A DNA stretch of 64,000 nt from an uncultured bacterium. GTDB taxonomy: Bacteria > Bacillota > Clostridia > Lachnospirales > Lachnospiraceae. Positions 1 through 9,120 of this stretch are shown in pieces. Numbering within the stretch: the stretch's first letter is position 1; the number at the start of each line of letters is the position of its first letter. Made by a program: the position numbers and the translations under genes. Below the pieces are notes generated by a model. The model was not told the DNA's origin. It saw nothing but the letters and a program-made list of their open reading frames with translations, and did not search any database. The stretch covers positions 14,977 to 78,976 of the forward strand of contig CAJMQE010000008.1 in NCBI GenBank assembly GCA_905215405.1, given 5' to 3'.

Positions 1-400
1 ATCCACCCCATTTGGCACGTTTCCAGTCAAGTCCATGGATTGTTACGACTGTTTTCGCACGAAACAAATGTGCCAGCAGCAACATAACACATGACCCTTC
101 TGCATGATAATGAATTACATCATATCTGCCAAATAATGCTCGTATTGTTGCATTAAAAGAATATAAGAAAGCATTTAAATTTTTATTCTCCAGCGTTGGT
201 ATTGTAATAATTCTAATACCCTTATAATTCTTTAAATGTTCGGTATCATATCTTCCCCCTGAAACATGGTGTCCCATTCGGTTATAGACATGTACTTCGT
301 TTCCTTTTTCAACCATTCTCTTAGAAAGCTCTTCTACAACAATTTCTACTCCACCTTCTCTGGATGGTATTCTTTTATGGCCTATCATAGCAATTTTCAT
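1..400 (-). CDS. Glycosyltransferase family 4 protein, N-terminal part (cut by window edge)
   Basis: Only the first 133 codons are inside the window; the gene runs off the left edge. The product begins MKIAMIGHKRIPSREGGVEI, the typical start of the GT-B glycosyltransferases that carry an N-terminal DUF1972-like domain, several of which are rhamnosyltransferases. It continues with the acceptor-side Rossmann half, including VIHYHAEG and VVTIHGLDWKR. The ATG at 400 is preceded by GGGAAT as a weak ribosome site. It is the last visible gene of the operon that starts at 6823 and lies 36 nt after the preceding GT4. The sugar specificity cannot be told, and the nucleotide-sugar-binding half is not seen. 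Confidence 0.85.
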   Translation of the reverse strand, partial: MKIAMIGHKRIPSREGGVEIVVEELSKRMVEKGNEVHVYNRMGHHVSGGRYDTEHLKNYKGIRIITIPTLENKNLNAFLYSFNATIRALFGRYDVIHYHAEGSCVMLLLAHLFRAKTVVTIHGLDWKRAKWGG

Positions 401-436
401 GTTTATTCCCAACCGTTCTCTCATATATATAATTAT

Positions 437-1552
437 TTATCTATTCCACATCTCTATGTATGTATTTCCCAGCTTGCTTACCTCTTCGTCAATATTGTAG
501 CCTGACTGTTTTATCTCTTCATAAGCGGATTCTCTTTTTCCTGCATTTTTATACAGATCCAGGATCTTCTCTGCCCAGACTGATGCGCTTGCATTCAGAT
601 CTATCTGCTTAAATGACTCTGTTACCTTTGTTTCATCTGTAATTGTGTCAGATGCCACTGTTATCAGACCTGCTGCCTGTGCTTCGATGCCAACAACAGG
701 AAGACCTTCATAAAGACTTGGAAGTAGAAAGATATCCAGTCCCTGTAACAGTTGAGGAACATTATCAATGACTCCCAGGAACTTTACGGAATCACCTAAA
801 TTATTTTCCCTGACCTTATTCTCTATCTTTTCTAAGTCTTCTCCAGTACCAGCTAGCAACAATGTTACTCTGCTGTCCAATTTCTTCATTTCCGCAAATA
901 TATCTATCAGAAAGCTCTGATTTTTTTGTCGGGTGAATCTTGCCACATTTCCAATCGCCACATCACCTTCATCGATTCCATACTGCTCACGGATCATTTT
1001 TCTTGTCTCACTATTATACTGAAAAACTTTAGCATCAATTGCATTATGTAGAACTGTATAGTTATGATCCAAAAAAACTTTTTCGCCAAAAAGGAATCTG
1101 ACTGCATCTCTTCCACAGCCCCAAAAATCTGTTGCGTAATGGTTGATCTTATGTCTTGCCAACATTTTAATAGGATATTTAAAATCACGATCAATTGATG
1201 TATTATGGCTATGTGCGATCCTGACTTTTACATGATTCCTCTTTGCACAATAAAGTGGAAATGCCGACATGGCATCGATATGTGAATGAACCACCTGATA
1301 TTCCGGATGTTCCTGGAAAAAGCGATCCATATAATTCTTATATTTTATATAGTTCTGAGGATACAGTCTTGGTGCATGATAGATTTTACCGCCAAGTGCT
1401 GTGATCTCATCATCATAATCACCCTTTTTGTCCCTGTGTGTCAGGAAATCGAACTGTACCTTACTTCTGTCTATTCTTCTGTAATAGTTCATAAGCATGG
1501 TCTCTATTCCAGCTCTATCCATGCAATTGACAACCTGTAGTATTCTAATCAT
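437..1552 (-). CDS. Glycosyltransferase family 4 (GT-B fold), EpsF-like
   Basis: 371 residues, full length for GT4. It opens with MIRILQVVNCMDRAGIETML, the glycine-containing acceptor loop of EpsF-type enzymes. The C-terminal half has GNVARFTRQKNQ followed by the E-x7-E nucleotide-sugar site in SLYEGLPVVGIEAQAAG at about residues 288-304. It is predicted to be a cytoplasmic, membrane-associated enzyme that adds one sugar to a lipid-linked repeat unit. It lies 19 nt downstream of the Wzy-like polymerase gene in the same operon. Donor and linkage are unknown. Confidence 0.9.
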   Translation of the reverse strand: MIRILQVVNCMDRAGIETMLMNYYRRIDRSKVQFDFLTHRDKKGDYDDEITALGGKIYHAPRLYPQNYIKYKNYMDRFFQEHPEYQVVHSHIDAMSAFPLYCAKRNHVKVRIAHSHNTSIDRDFKYPIKMLARHKINHYATDFWGCGRDAVRFLFGEKVFLDHNYTVLHNAIDAKVFQYNSETRKMIREQYGIDEGDVAIGNVARFTRQKNQSFLIDIFAEMKKLDSRVTLLLAGTGEDLEKIENKVRENNLGDSVKFLGVIDNVPQLLQGLDIFLLPSLYEGLPVVGIEAQAAGLITVASDTITDETKVTESFKQIDLNASASVWAEKILDLYKNAGKRESAYEEIKQSGYNIDEEVSKLGNTYIEMWNR

Positions 1553-1571
1553 TCTTACTCCTCTGTTACTC

Positions 1572-2810
1572 TCACAACTTTATTTTTTGATCCTGAATTA
1601 TAAATACAATTCCGATTACCATTGCCAATGGCATTGCCAGCGGATTGGTAAACGCGGATTCACTGGTACTTGATATCAGTAGATATCCAATTGCTGAAAT
1701 TCCAGCCAGATAAATCAGTTTATCATAGCGATACAGTTTCTGTATTTTTTTCAGCAACAATACCACCAGCATCACCATGCAGATCAAGCCAATGATTCCA
1801 GTCTGTGCAAGAATCATAGGCCAGTATGTATCACATATGTACATTGGGTTTGCTTCTAAAAGTCCCCATACTGAGGATATTCCATATAAAGCATACACCG
1901 GTGAATAGCTTACTCCTGAATAATACGAGCCAAATGTTCCAAATCCTGTACCAAATGGGAAAAAGTCTTTTGCTATCTTTGCAGATGTGACCTGAAGTGC
2001 ACCTCGTGCCATCTCCATACTCTGACTGCTAAAGAAATAGAAGCTGATCTGTTCCCAACCAATTATAATAACAAGAGGAATCAGAAAAATAAGATAACGG
2101 AAGCTGATCTTTTTGTCTTTGACGATAATCAGGTAATAAAGCAATATAAAAATACAGATTGTTGCAATCGCTTTTGTTCTAAGAGACGCACATGTCAGTA
2201 TAACAGCCATAAAGCAGAACAGTAGATCCTGCTTTTTATTACTTTTGAATAACACCAGAAGTAATAGAAGCAGAAAGCTTACAGATGCAAGTTCTGTTGG
2301 ATGACTATAAAACAGACTTTCTGAGATCATTCCAAAACGCTTATCTGCCCCTGGCATAAATCTGTGAATCTTATTTATGACAAGTACTGCAAATAAAAAG
2401 AAAGTCAGTACCTTAACATGACGTAAGATCTTCCCTCTAAAATATTCAAAATCGAGATTATGAAACAAAAAGAAACTTACGCAGATGGAAAGCAGAAATT
2501 TAAAATTCAAAAATATATCTGCAAACACTGCGCTGAATTTCTGATATCCAAATAACACATTGGATATCAGCCCCATTACCAGAATGACAAATCCCAGGAT
2601 TACGATCTTGGCATCTTCCACCTTGATCGTAAACCTTTTTGCTCCCTTAATTACAACAAATAGAAAGAAAAGCGAACTATAAAATTCATCCCAGTACTGA
2701 AATATTTTTGTATGAGACTGGACCGCCAGCTGAAACACAAAAATATACAGGCAGATAATGAATAGAAAATATTCAATTTGTGATCTGTGAATAACACTGT
2801 TTTTTTTCAC
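1572..2810 (-). CDS. O-antigen polymerase/ligase-like membrane protein (Wzy-like)
   Basis: 412 residues with about ten to twelve hydrophobic segments and a large extracytoplasmic loop around residues 255-330 (GTGFGTFGSYYSGVSYSPVYAL), the general layout of Wzy polymerases and WaaL ligases. It starts with GTG at 2810, eight nucleotides after AGGAGT. It lies 16 nt downstream of the membrane protein at 2827. The position in an operon with a priming transferase and GT4 enzymes favours a repeat-unit polymerase. No Wzx flippase is visible, so one may lie beyond the left edge. Family sequence similarity is low in general, so the call rests on topology and context. Confidence 0.75.
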   Translation of the reverse strand: MKKNSVIHRSQIEYFLFIICLYIFVFQLAVQSHTKIFQYWDEFYSSLFFLFVVIKGAKRFTIKVEDAKIVILGFVILVMGLISNVLFGYQKFSAVFADIFLNFKFLLSICVSFFLFHNLDFEYFRGKILRHVKVLTFFLFAVLVINKIHRFMPGADKRFGMISESLFYSHPTELASVSFLLLLLLVLFKSNKKQDLLFCFMAVILTCASLRTKAIATICIFILLYYLIIVKDKKISFRYLIFLIPLVIIIGWEQISFYFFSSQSMEMARGALQVTSAKIAKDFFPFGTGFGTFGSYYSGVSYSPVYALYGISSVWGLLEANPMYICDTYWPMILAQTGIIGLICMVMLVVLLLKKIQKLYRYDKLIYLAGISAIGYLLISSTSESAFTNPLAMPLAMVIGIVFIIQDQKIKL

Positions 2811-2826
2811 AATTTTACTCCTAAAC

Positions 2827-4314
2827 TTATTTCATTTTAAAGCTGAACTCGTTGTTCTCTGATTTTACGATATGAACCTCACCAGCATTTATTTTGGAGA
2901 TAATATTTGCATTGTTATAAGCCATATCTCGATTGATGATCAGATAATCACAGTCAAATTCATCGCCATATTTTTTATACAGTTCATTAAATTGTGCATC
3001 TGATATATTTGGAATATATAAAACAGATTGATCTTTTCCACTGAACTTGATGATCATTGCACTATCTTTAACTGTATTGGAGGAATAGCTTTCCATACCA
3101 TCTTCATAGCCACCGTAGAATGTTGTCTTTAAGCCAAGTACATCCTGCTCATCCTGATCGGAAACAAGAACTGAATTACTGTCTGATTTTGCTTCCTCAA
3201 AATTGCTGTAAAGATTATAACCGCTCTCCTGTGCTGCCGCAGCATTTTTATCATTAAAAATATCAGGGAATATCTTACTTGTAATTGCAATTCCATATGG
3301 ATATTTGTAAATTCCATAAAAGCCCTGGCTATAGTTAACATCAAATGAATCAATAATCCATGTCTTTACAATTGCGTTATACCCTTTGATCGTATCTCGA
3401 AGTGTATTCTCATTGTTGTAGCCTCCTCCTTCAAGAATTGCCATCTCTCCATAGATATCTGTAATCGTAATAAAAGAATCACTTGCAGATATATTATTAC
3501 TTACGAACCATTCTGAACCAAAATCAGTTTCATTCCAGATATTTTCATAAATCTTATAATCGCCAACATCATAGAGGAACTTCAGTCCACTCTCTTCCAT
3601 TTCTGCATAAGATCTTACTTTATCCGCATCAACTACGAGATAATTTCCATCGTTATCATACATATATTTGGCTATCATATAGTAATTTGGAACATCTGCT
3701 TTCATTGCTTCTGCTATTTTTTTATCTGTATATCCAATATCGCCAATATAACCTTCTGCATTTCTTCCGTACAGTAATGTAATATCCGTATCATACTGTC
3801 GAAGTTCATTGTACAGTTCCGGTTCTGCTACGATTCTTGGGTGATCCGAAAGCTCAAGTAATCTGTCTGCCACATCAACAACATCCTGTGGGAGCTTATA
3901 CTGATTAGCTGCCGCTGTAAAATTAGCATTGGAATACATATATTTACCCTGAATTCCGATAATCACTGCAAAAACAAGTACGACACCAATCTTTATCCAG
4001 TCACCTCCAGTAGAAAATCTGGATGAGATTTTTTTCGCAAGATCCGTTGCACATAAACAGATAATGAATACCACTGGAAGAATCCAGAACATTCTCCAAT
4101 ACGTATCGCCTATCAGTTTTACCCATACTTTCTGGTAAAGAAGTGGATTTGTAATAATCAGATCAATACAGAATACTGGATAAACAATCGCTTTTCTAAG
4201 TCTCTTGTGGGCATAGAAAATATAAACCATTCCCAGAACAAGCAAGATCCACATAATGCTTTGTCCGTTATACATTTTAAAAAACTCTAAAACTTTTATG
4301 ATTAACTCTTTCAT
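2827..4314 (-). CDS. Membrane protein with C-terminal degenerate metallo-beta-lactamase-like domain
   Basis: 495 residues. Three to four membrane segments lie in residues 15-125 (YWRMFWILP at 72-80), followed by about 365 soluble residues predicted to be outside the cell. Residues about 275-490 follow the layout of a ComEC/COG2333-type metallo-beta-lactamase fold: DSFITITDIYGEMAILEGGG matches the opening strands, TWIIDSFDVNYSQG sits where the HxHxDH metal site normally is, SAMIIKFSGKDQSVLYIPN matches the strand leading to the GD motif, and YKKYGDEFDCDYLIINRD matches the segment leading to the distal His. None of the metal ligands is kept, so I infer a non-catalytic domain. The start is 11 nt after the stop of the upstream membrane gene. 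The two may be halves of one functional unit. The role in the glycan locus is unknown. Confidence 0.8.
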   Translation of the reverse strand: MKELIIKVLEFFKMYNGQSIMWILLVLGMVYIFYAHKRLRKAIVYPVFCIDLIITNPLLYQKVWVKLIGDTYWRMFWILPVVFIICLCATDLAKKISSRFSTGGDWIKIGVVLVFAVIIGIQGKYMYSNANFTAAANQYKLPQDVVDVADRLLELSDHPRIVAEPELYNELRQYDTDITLLYGRNAEGYIGDIGYTDKKIAEAMKADVPNYYMIAKYMYDNDGNYLVVDADKVRSYAEMEESGLKFLYDVGDYKIYENIWNETDFGSEWFVSNNISASDSFITITDIYGEMAILEGGGYNNENTLRDTIKGYNAIVKTWIIDSFDVNYSQGFYGIYKYPYGIAITSKIFPDIFNDKNAAAAQESGYNLYSNFEEAKSDSNSVLVSDQDEQDVLGLKTTFYGGYEDGMESYSSNTVKDSAMIIKFSGKDQSVLYIPNISDAQFNELYKKYGDEFDCDYLIINRDMAYNNANIISKINAGEVHIVKSENNEFSFKMK

Positions 4315-4325
4315 TTTCCTGTCCT

Positions 4326-5390
4326 CTATCTGCTAAATAAATAGTAAAGAATACCGTAAAATACACATGGCATACAAGCCACGATCACAGGCAGTATCGC
4401 TTTAAAACTCTTCTTTTCAATTGCATTCCAAAAACCAAAAACACCAATCATAATCGCGGTGAGTTCAATACCAATACCTGACATCAGGCAACCCGCAATG
4501 GATGCAATGCCAAGTACAATATAATTTGCATTAATTCGTTTATACGTATAAATGTTAAGCAGGAATAATAAAAGAACTGGTATCATAATTCCACAATATA
4601 CAGCTTTTCCCTGCCAAACACGTGTAAGTAGAAATGTTTCTCCGGTATACACTGATGAGTTACCAAAAATATTGATCACCGATGCAAGTGAAACAAACAT
4701 TGCACATAAAACAGTATCTTTTCTGAACAGTTTTCTTGCCAGCAGCCAGTATACTGCATATGCAAGCACTAACAGAATTGGTGGTAAAATCGTATGTGCT
4801 ACGATTGTCGGATGAATCAGTATCATTTTCGCGATCAATGTAATGAATAATACCCAAGGTGATGTTACGTCCTTTACAAGTTCACCAACAAACTCTGTTC
4901 CTGCCTGCCCTGTAATTGGATTATTCAAGAACATGGTGTTGCTGTTGTATGTTTCCAGCGCATTGACAACGTATCTGGAATCATCCGCATCTGTATGCTG
5001 ATAAAATACGTACATACAGCACTGAAATATGATCAGTGCCGCCATTAACAGCAATGCCACGATCTTTGGTGCTGATAATGAAATATTTGATATCTTAGTC
5101 TTGATATCCTGTCTATATTCCTCACGACTGGAAACCAGTCTTACCAGTGATACGATACAGAGTATCGCAATAACTGCGAACCATGCAATGACGACTACAC
5201 GAAACTGCGTCTTTGCAATAATACATGGAACTGCTATCAGCTGAAACACTGCAAATAGTGTAACCATGCCTACCACATAATTTAAAATATAATCATATTT
5301 ATTATTCGTAAAACTATTTATCATCAGTCCGATTAATTCAGGAACGATAAACAGTACCACGCATAATAATAAAAACTTAAGTATTATCAT
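4326..5390 (-). CDS. Polytopic membrane protein, GT-C-like (possibly DUF6077-related)
   Basis: 354 residues with about nine hydrophobic segments. An acidic loop HTDADDSRY at residues 132-140 lies after the third or fourth segment, where GT-C glycosyltransferases keep their catalytic acidic residues. Together with the next gene (2827-4314) it looks like one membrane protein divided over two reading frames, since this one ends in the middle of a hydrophobic region and the next begins with more membrane segments. No frameshift is needed, because both have proper starts and stops and an 11-nt gap. It follows the priming transferase by 5 nt. Function is unproven: either transfer of a lipid-linked sugar or a structural role. 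Confidence 0.7.
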   Translation of the reverse strand: MIILKFLLLCVVLFIVPELIGLMINSFTNNKYDYILNYVVGMVTLFAVFQLIAVPCIIAKTQFRVVVIAWFAVIAILCIVSLVRLVSSREEYRQDIKTKISNISLSAPKIVALLLMAALIIFQCCMYVFYQHTDADDSRYVVNALETYNSNTMFLNNPITGQAGTEFVGELVKDVTSPWVLFITLIAKMILIHPTIVAHTILPPILLVLAYAVYWLLARKLFRKDTVLCAMFVSLASVINIFGNSSVYTGETFLLTRVWQGKAVYCGIMIPVLLLFLLNIYTYKRINANYIVLGIASIAGCLMSGIGIELTAIMIGVFGFWNAIEKKSFKAILPVIVACMPCVFYGILYYLFSR

Positions 5391-5395
5391 GTTTC

Positions 5396-6823
5396 TTACT
5401 TAGCTCCACCTTTCCCTAAGACAACCATGACTGTCTTAAATATTATCTTGATATCGAGCCCCAGGCTCCAATTATCTATGTATTTGAGATCCAGTCTTAC
5501 GACCTCCTCAAAATCTTCGATATCACTTCTGCCACTTACCTGCCACATCCCAGTGATTCCCGGTTTTGTGCTCAGTCTACGCTTATGGTAAGTTTCATAC
5601 TGTTTGTATTCATCGACCGTAGGTGGTCGTGTTCCTACTAGACTCATGTCTCCTTTCAGAACATTGAAGAACTGTGGAAGTTCATCCAGACTTGTTTTAC
5701 GAATAAATTTTCCAACTTTGGTGATACGTGGATCACCTGTCATCTTGAACATAAGGCCACTCATCTCATTCTTATCCATCAGTTCTTTCTTACGTTTCTC
5801 TGCATCAGGATACATGGAGCGGAATTTGTAGATATCAAAGTAACGGCCATTTTTACCAACACGTTTTTGTTTGAAGATCAATGGTCCTGGTGATTCGATC
5901 AGAAGCACTGGCGCCAAAAAGATCGTAACAACAGCTGTAATCATAATTCCCACCAGACTACCAAAGATATCCATGATACGTTTGACTGCAAGTTTCCTTG
6001 GATCATAGAACTTATTTGCAAATGTTACGACCGGAATATCACCGAACATATTCAGTGTTCTATCGAAATCATCGAGATCTTCAAGTTCCTGCACATTCAA
6101 ATGGATCGTTGCCCCCATGTTTTCAAATTCCATCATGATATTTCTGAGAAGTTTGCCTGTTGTATTTTCAACATTGATAAAAACATCATCAATAACTGTC
6201 GTTCTGGCATAGTCAATAACCGTATCTACATTTGCTACGACTGGAATATGATCGCCTACCGTCTGTCCCACCATATCTTCATCAATGATGACAACAGATG
6301 TGATCTTATTGGTCCATTCTGCACGTCTGTTCATTCTTTTCAGAACTGTATCGACACGGTCTTTAGTTGTAATTAGGAATAACTGTGGTGTATAGGTATT
6401 GTTCTTTCGAATCTTTAACAGATAGAACTTCGCTAATAAACGAACGACGTACATCACAAATACATTGATCAGTATTGTTAATAGATAAACGCCTCTTGAC
6501 ATTTCAACCGGCGTATGATTAATAAGAGAGATAATTGCAATGCTTGCCCCCATTGCAAGATTAACTTTAATAACCTCTTTAAACTCCAGATATTTCCCTC
6601 GATTTGTAAAATCACGATTATTGCAAAAAAATATTACTGCGACTACAAAGGCCAGTAATAATGTTCCCAGATGCTGATACAGCCGCTGTTCCACGTCTCC
6701 CGCCGCAAACTGCTTGTATACACAAAGCCATAGATACCCCGCCAGGTAATAGCTGATATACAGGCATACTGCATCCACGACAAACAAAATTAAATTCTGT
6801 GACTTTTCTTTATTCTGATACAT
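5396..6823 (-). CDS. Polyprenyl-phosphate hexose-1-phosphate transferase (WcaJ/WbaP type)
   Basis: 475 residues, usual for the family. It has four N-terminal membrane segments, a Rossmann-like middle domain (about 130-260), and a C-terminal bacterial sugar transferase domain. Diagnostic motifs are KRIMDIFGSLVGI, GPLIFKQKRVGKNGRYFDIY with KFRSM, RKTSLDELPQFFNVLKGDMS, LVGTRPPTVDEY and KPGITGMWQVSGRS. It starts glycan assembly by moving a sugar-1-phosphate to undecaprenyl phosphate. It is the first gene of the leftmost operon, behind a promoter at 6932-6960. It is unrelated in architecture to the short PglC-like enzyme at 51326, so the window carries two priming systems. Confidence 0.95.
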   Translation of the reverse strand: MYQNKEKSQNLILFVVDAVCLYISYYLAGYLWLCVYKQFAAGDVEQRLYQHLGTLLLAFVVAVIFFCNNRDFTNRGKYLEFKEVIKVNLAMGASIAIISLINHTPVEMSRGVYLLTILINVFVMYVVRLLAKFYLLKIRKNNTYTPQLFLITTKDRVDTVLKRMNRRAEWTNKITSVVIIDEDMVGQTVGDHIPVVANVDTVIDYARTTVIDDVFINVENTTGKLLRNIMMEFENMGATIHLNVQELEDLDDFDRTLNMFGDIPVVTFANKFYDPRKLAVKRIMDIFGSLVGIMITAVVTIFLAPVLLIESPGPLIFKQKRVGKNGRYFDIYKFRSMYPDAEKRKKELMDKNEMSGLMFKMTGDPRITKVGKFIRKTSLDELPQFFNVLKGDMSLVGTRPPTVDEYKQYETYHKRRLSTKPGITGMWQVSGRSDIEDFEEVVRLDLKYIDNWSLGLDIKIIFKTVMVVLGKGGAK

Positions 6824-6931
6824 CCCTTTTCCTCTTCACTAAATACTTAATGCCTCTCATTTAGGCATTTACATAGGTAAAGTATATCATTAATCCCCCT
6901 GTTAGTAAATAAAATTGACGCATTTTGTCAA

Positions 6932-6960
6932 ATTGTACACATTTTGTGAATATTATGCAA
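6932..6960 (-). promoter_or_regulatory. Sigma-A promoter of the leftmost glycan operon
   Basis: On the minus strand TTGCAT (6955-6960), a 17-bp spacer and TACAAT (6932-6937), about 110 nt upstream of the priming transferase start at 6823. A second, weaker match (TTGACA, 17 bp, TTACTA) lies just downstream at 6903-6931. The leader contains a small hairpin, AATGCC/GGCATT, at 6849-6869. The rest of 6961-7121 shows nothing I recognise. Confidence 0.7.
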
Positions 6961-7121
6961 ATATTATAACGTATTTTTTGGAACACGCAAAAATACTGGA
7001 TTTCTAATAGTTTTTTTCTTCCTGCTCTTCGTCTGGTCACAACCTCAAGGTACTTATATACTATGCAAAATATATCAGATTTCATGTTTTCCATTCATAT
7101 GCAGATGTGTTTCCATAAAAA

Positions 7122-7162
7122 AGCCCCTCCAGATACCAGTTTTTCTGATATTTGGAGGGACT
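7122..7162 (-). terminator. Rho-independent terminator of the GH25 gene
   Basis: A stem of CCTCCAGATACCAG against CTGATATTTGGAGG with a short T-rich loop is followed on the minus strand by a T run (+ strand 7115-7121). It lies about 120 nt beyond the GH25 stop. A T run on the other side also allows termination from the opposite strand. Confidence 0.85.
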
Positions 7163-7283
7163 TTTTTACTATATTACCTGTAACATACCTGTCTGTCAGT
7201 GTGGATTTACTGAACAATCAGTCGTATCCACCAATCTTTCTGCATTATTTTATACATTCTGTCAGGTTATGTACAATTATGTT

Positions 7284-8996
7284 CTACTTTGCGACTCTGC
7301 CTTCGCTCTTACCAAAGTTGATGTAGTGCAGATAATACATCTTATTATCAGTTCCATATGCTTCTGCAACATCTTTATTTTTTGTTTTGTATACTGAGAA
7401 GATGAAGTTCTCACTACCCTGTCTCTGTTCTGACATACCAAATGCTACGAAATGAGCAAGAAGCATTTTTGCATCATTGCCATATGCATTTCTGACATCT
7501 TCATATCTGTTATAGTAGAAGTCCTTATTATATACAGCGGAGTAATCAGTTCCTCTGTATACTGTGTCAGACTGAATCTTTCTGCCTTCGCTCTTACCAA
7601 AATTGATATAGTGCAGATAATACATCTTCAGATCATTTCCATAAGCAGCCGCTACATCTTTATTCAGGACCTTATAATCCAGGACATCAAATGAGCTGAT
7701 TGCTTTTCTGCCTTCTGCCATACCATAATTAACGAAGTGTTCCAATAACGCTTCTGCATTATTGCCATACGCTGCTGCTACATCTGCATTGTTTTCCATG
7801 TAATAATCCTTGTTGTAAACAGCCGCATAGTCAACACCTTTATAAATCGTATTTGATGAAATCGGTCTTCCTTCGCTCTTACCAAAATTAATGTAGTGCT
7901 GGTAATACTGTTTCCAGTTATTTCCGTATACATTTTTCAGATCCTGATTCGCTGAAGCATAGTTCGCTGCGTTAAATGACGCATTTCCCTGTCTGCCTTC
8001 TGCCATACCATAATTTACAAAATGTTCTAACAGAAGATATGCATCGTTACCAAATGTATTTACGACATCTGCATTATTTGCTGCATAGTAATCTCTGTTG
8101 TAAACATCTGAGTAATCAACGCCTTCATAAATTCCTTTTGCCGCCTGTTCTTCACGTTCCTGCTGCTTGATTTCCTCTTCGCTTGGTCCATTGTAATCAT
8201 CCGGGTTCGGATTTGGATCTACAAGTCTGACATCCATATCGACCACACCGCTGATTCCATCAACTGTACCTGCATGGGAATACTGCCACATCATGAATTC
8301 GCCGTCATAAGTACATTCACTGTTGTACTGAGCAACCCAGACATTGTATTCACGAATCACATCACTAGTTAAAATGCTTGTAAACCAGTATCTGTTTGCA
8401 TATGTACCGATATTGCTAAATCCATGTGTTCCACTCATCTCTTTGAGCCAGATTTCAGCAAATCTGTTCATTCCATCTGCGCCAGCTGCTGCATAGGCAC
8501 CTGGATCTTCACTATCAAAGTAAACTCCGACTTCTGGATTTCTTCCTCTTAACATACGAACGGTATGTGCAACTTCACTATAAGCGTTGTCATCATTTTC
8601 AGCGTAGGAATAAATGTATACGCCATAAGGAATTCCAAGTCTTTCGCACTCGTCCATGTTGTAATTGGCTTTTGAATCATCCTGACTCTGATCATCGTCC
8701 CCATATCCAATACGAATGATTGCAAATTCAATTCCATCATTCTGAACTGCTTCCCAGTCAATCGTACCCTGATGTCTGGATACATCAACACCAGTCTGGG
8801 ATGATACCATACCATTTGTAAAACGATACTGTCTTCCGTCAATATGATACCAACCATCATATCTGCTGCCATCGCTTTCATAATACGGTGTTGTCTTAGA
8901 TGGTATTTCTGCCGCATGGGCATTGACCATGAGCATCCCCGTTGCAGTCAGGGCCACAGTCAGTCCAAGTAGACACTTCTGCATTCTTTTTTTCAT
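7284..8996 (-). CDS. Secreted GH25 muramidase (lysozyme) with six C-terminal repeat modules
   Basis: 570 residues. A signal peptide covers 1-29 with cleavage near AHA|AE. Residues 47-63 (DGWYHIDGRQYRFTNG) look like one choline/glucan-binding repeat. The GH25 domain spans about 67-262, with GVDVSRHQGTIDW holding the first catalytic Asp and VYFDSEDPG (D161, E163) matching the usual YYDIE site. A charged linker (272-287) is followed by three roughly 95-residue repeats, each a pair of modules, at 291-336, 339-378, 386-431, 434-473, 481-526 and 529-568. The modules end in HFVNYGMAEGR or HYINFGKSEGR. The enzyme cleaves peptidoglycan outside the cell, and the modules probably bind wall polymers. It is placed between two glycan operons and has its own terminator. 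A weak promoter (TTGCGG, 17 bp, TAAGAT) ends near 9017. Confidence 0.95.
   Translation of the reverse strand: MKKRMQKCLLGLTVALTATGMLMVNAHAAEIPSKTTPYYESDGSRYDGWYHIDGRQYRFTNGMVSSQTGVDVSRHQGTIDWEAVQNDGIEFAIIRIGYGDDDQSQDDSKANYNMDECERLGIPYGVYIYSYAENDDNAYSEVAHTVRMLRGRNPEVGVYFDSEDPGAYAAAGADGMNRFAEIWLKEMSGTHGFSNIGTYANRYWFTSILTSDVIREYNVWVAQYNSECTYDGEFMMWQYSHAGTVDGISGVVDMDVRLVDPNPNPDDYNGPSEEEIKQQEREEQAAKGIYEGVDYSDVYNRDYYAANNADVVNTFGNDAYLLLEHFVNYGMAEGRQGNASFNAANYASANQDLKNVYGNNWKQYYQHYINFGKSEGRPISSNTIYKGVDYAAVYNKDYYMENNADVAAAYGNNAEALLEHFVNYGMAEGRKAISSFDVLDYKVLNKDVAAAYGNDLKMYYLHYINFGKSEGRKIQSDTVYRGTDYSAVYNKDFYYNRYEDVRNAYGNDAKMLLAHFVAFGMSEQRQGSENFIFSVYKTKNKDVAEAYGTDNKMYYLHYINFGKSEGRVAK
7293..8126 (-). repeat. 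Three in-frame ~285-bp repeats (six modules) in the GH25 gene
   Basis: These encode residues 291-568 of the muramidase. Odd modules share a core like YxAVYNKDYYxxNNADV plus GNxAxxLLEHFVNYGM. Even modules share LNKDVAAAYGND plus MYYLHYINFGKSEGR. The pairwise order indicates duplication of a two-module unit. Confidence 0.9.
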
Positions 8997-9120
8997 ACTA
9001 ACCTTTTCTCCTTGTGTATCTTAATTATTTTTGTAACGAACCGCAATCTGCTGCCAGCTTTTCACCGCTTCGCCAGCTGACGATACCCGTCATCTCCCGC
9101 ACAGATTTATCTTTGTTACC

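Noticed and set aside
6861..7094. 77-codon minus-strand frame in the gap before the priming transferase
   Set aside because: It overlaps the promoter and leader, is of poor composition, and has no ribosome site.
8997..9120. Riboswitch (c-di-AMP or c-di-GMP type) in front of the GH25 gene
   Set aside because: Some hairpins and an AATCTG/CAGATT outer stem exist, but the conserved cores of these classes are not present.
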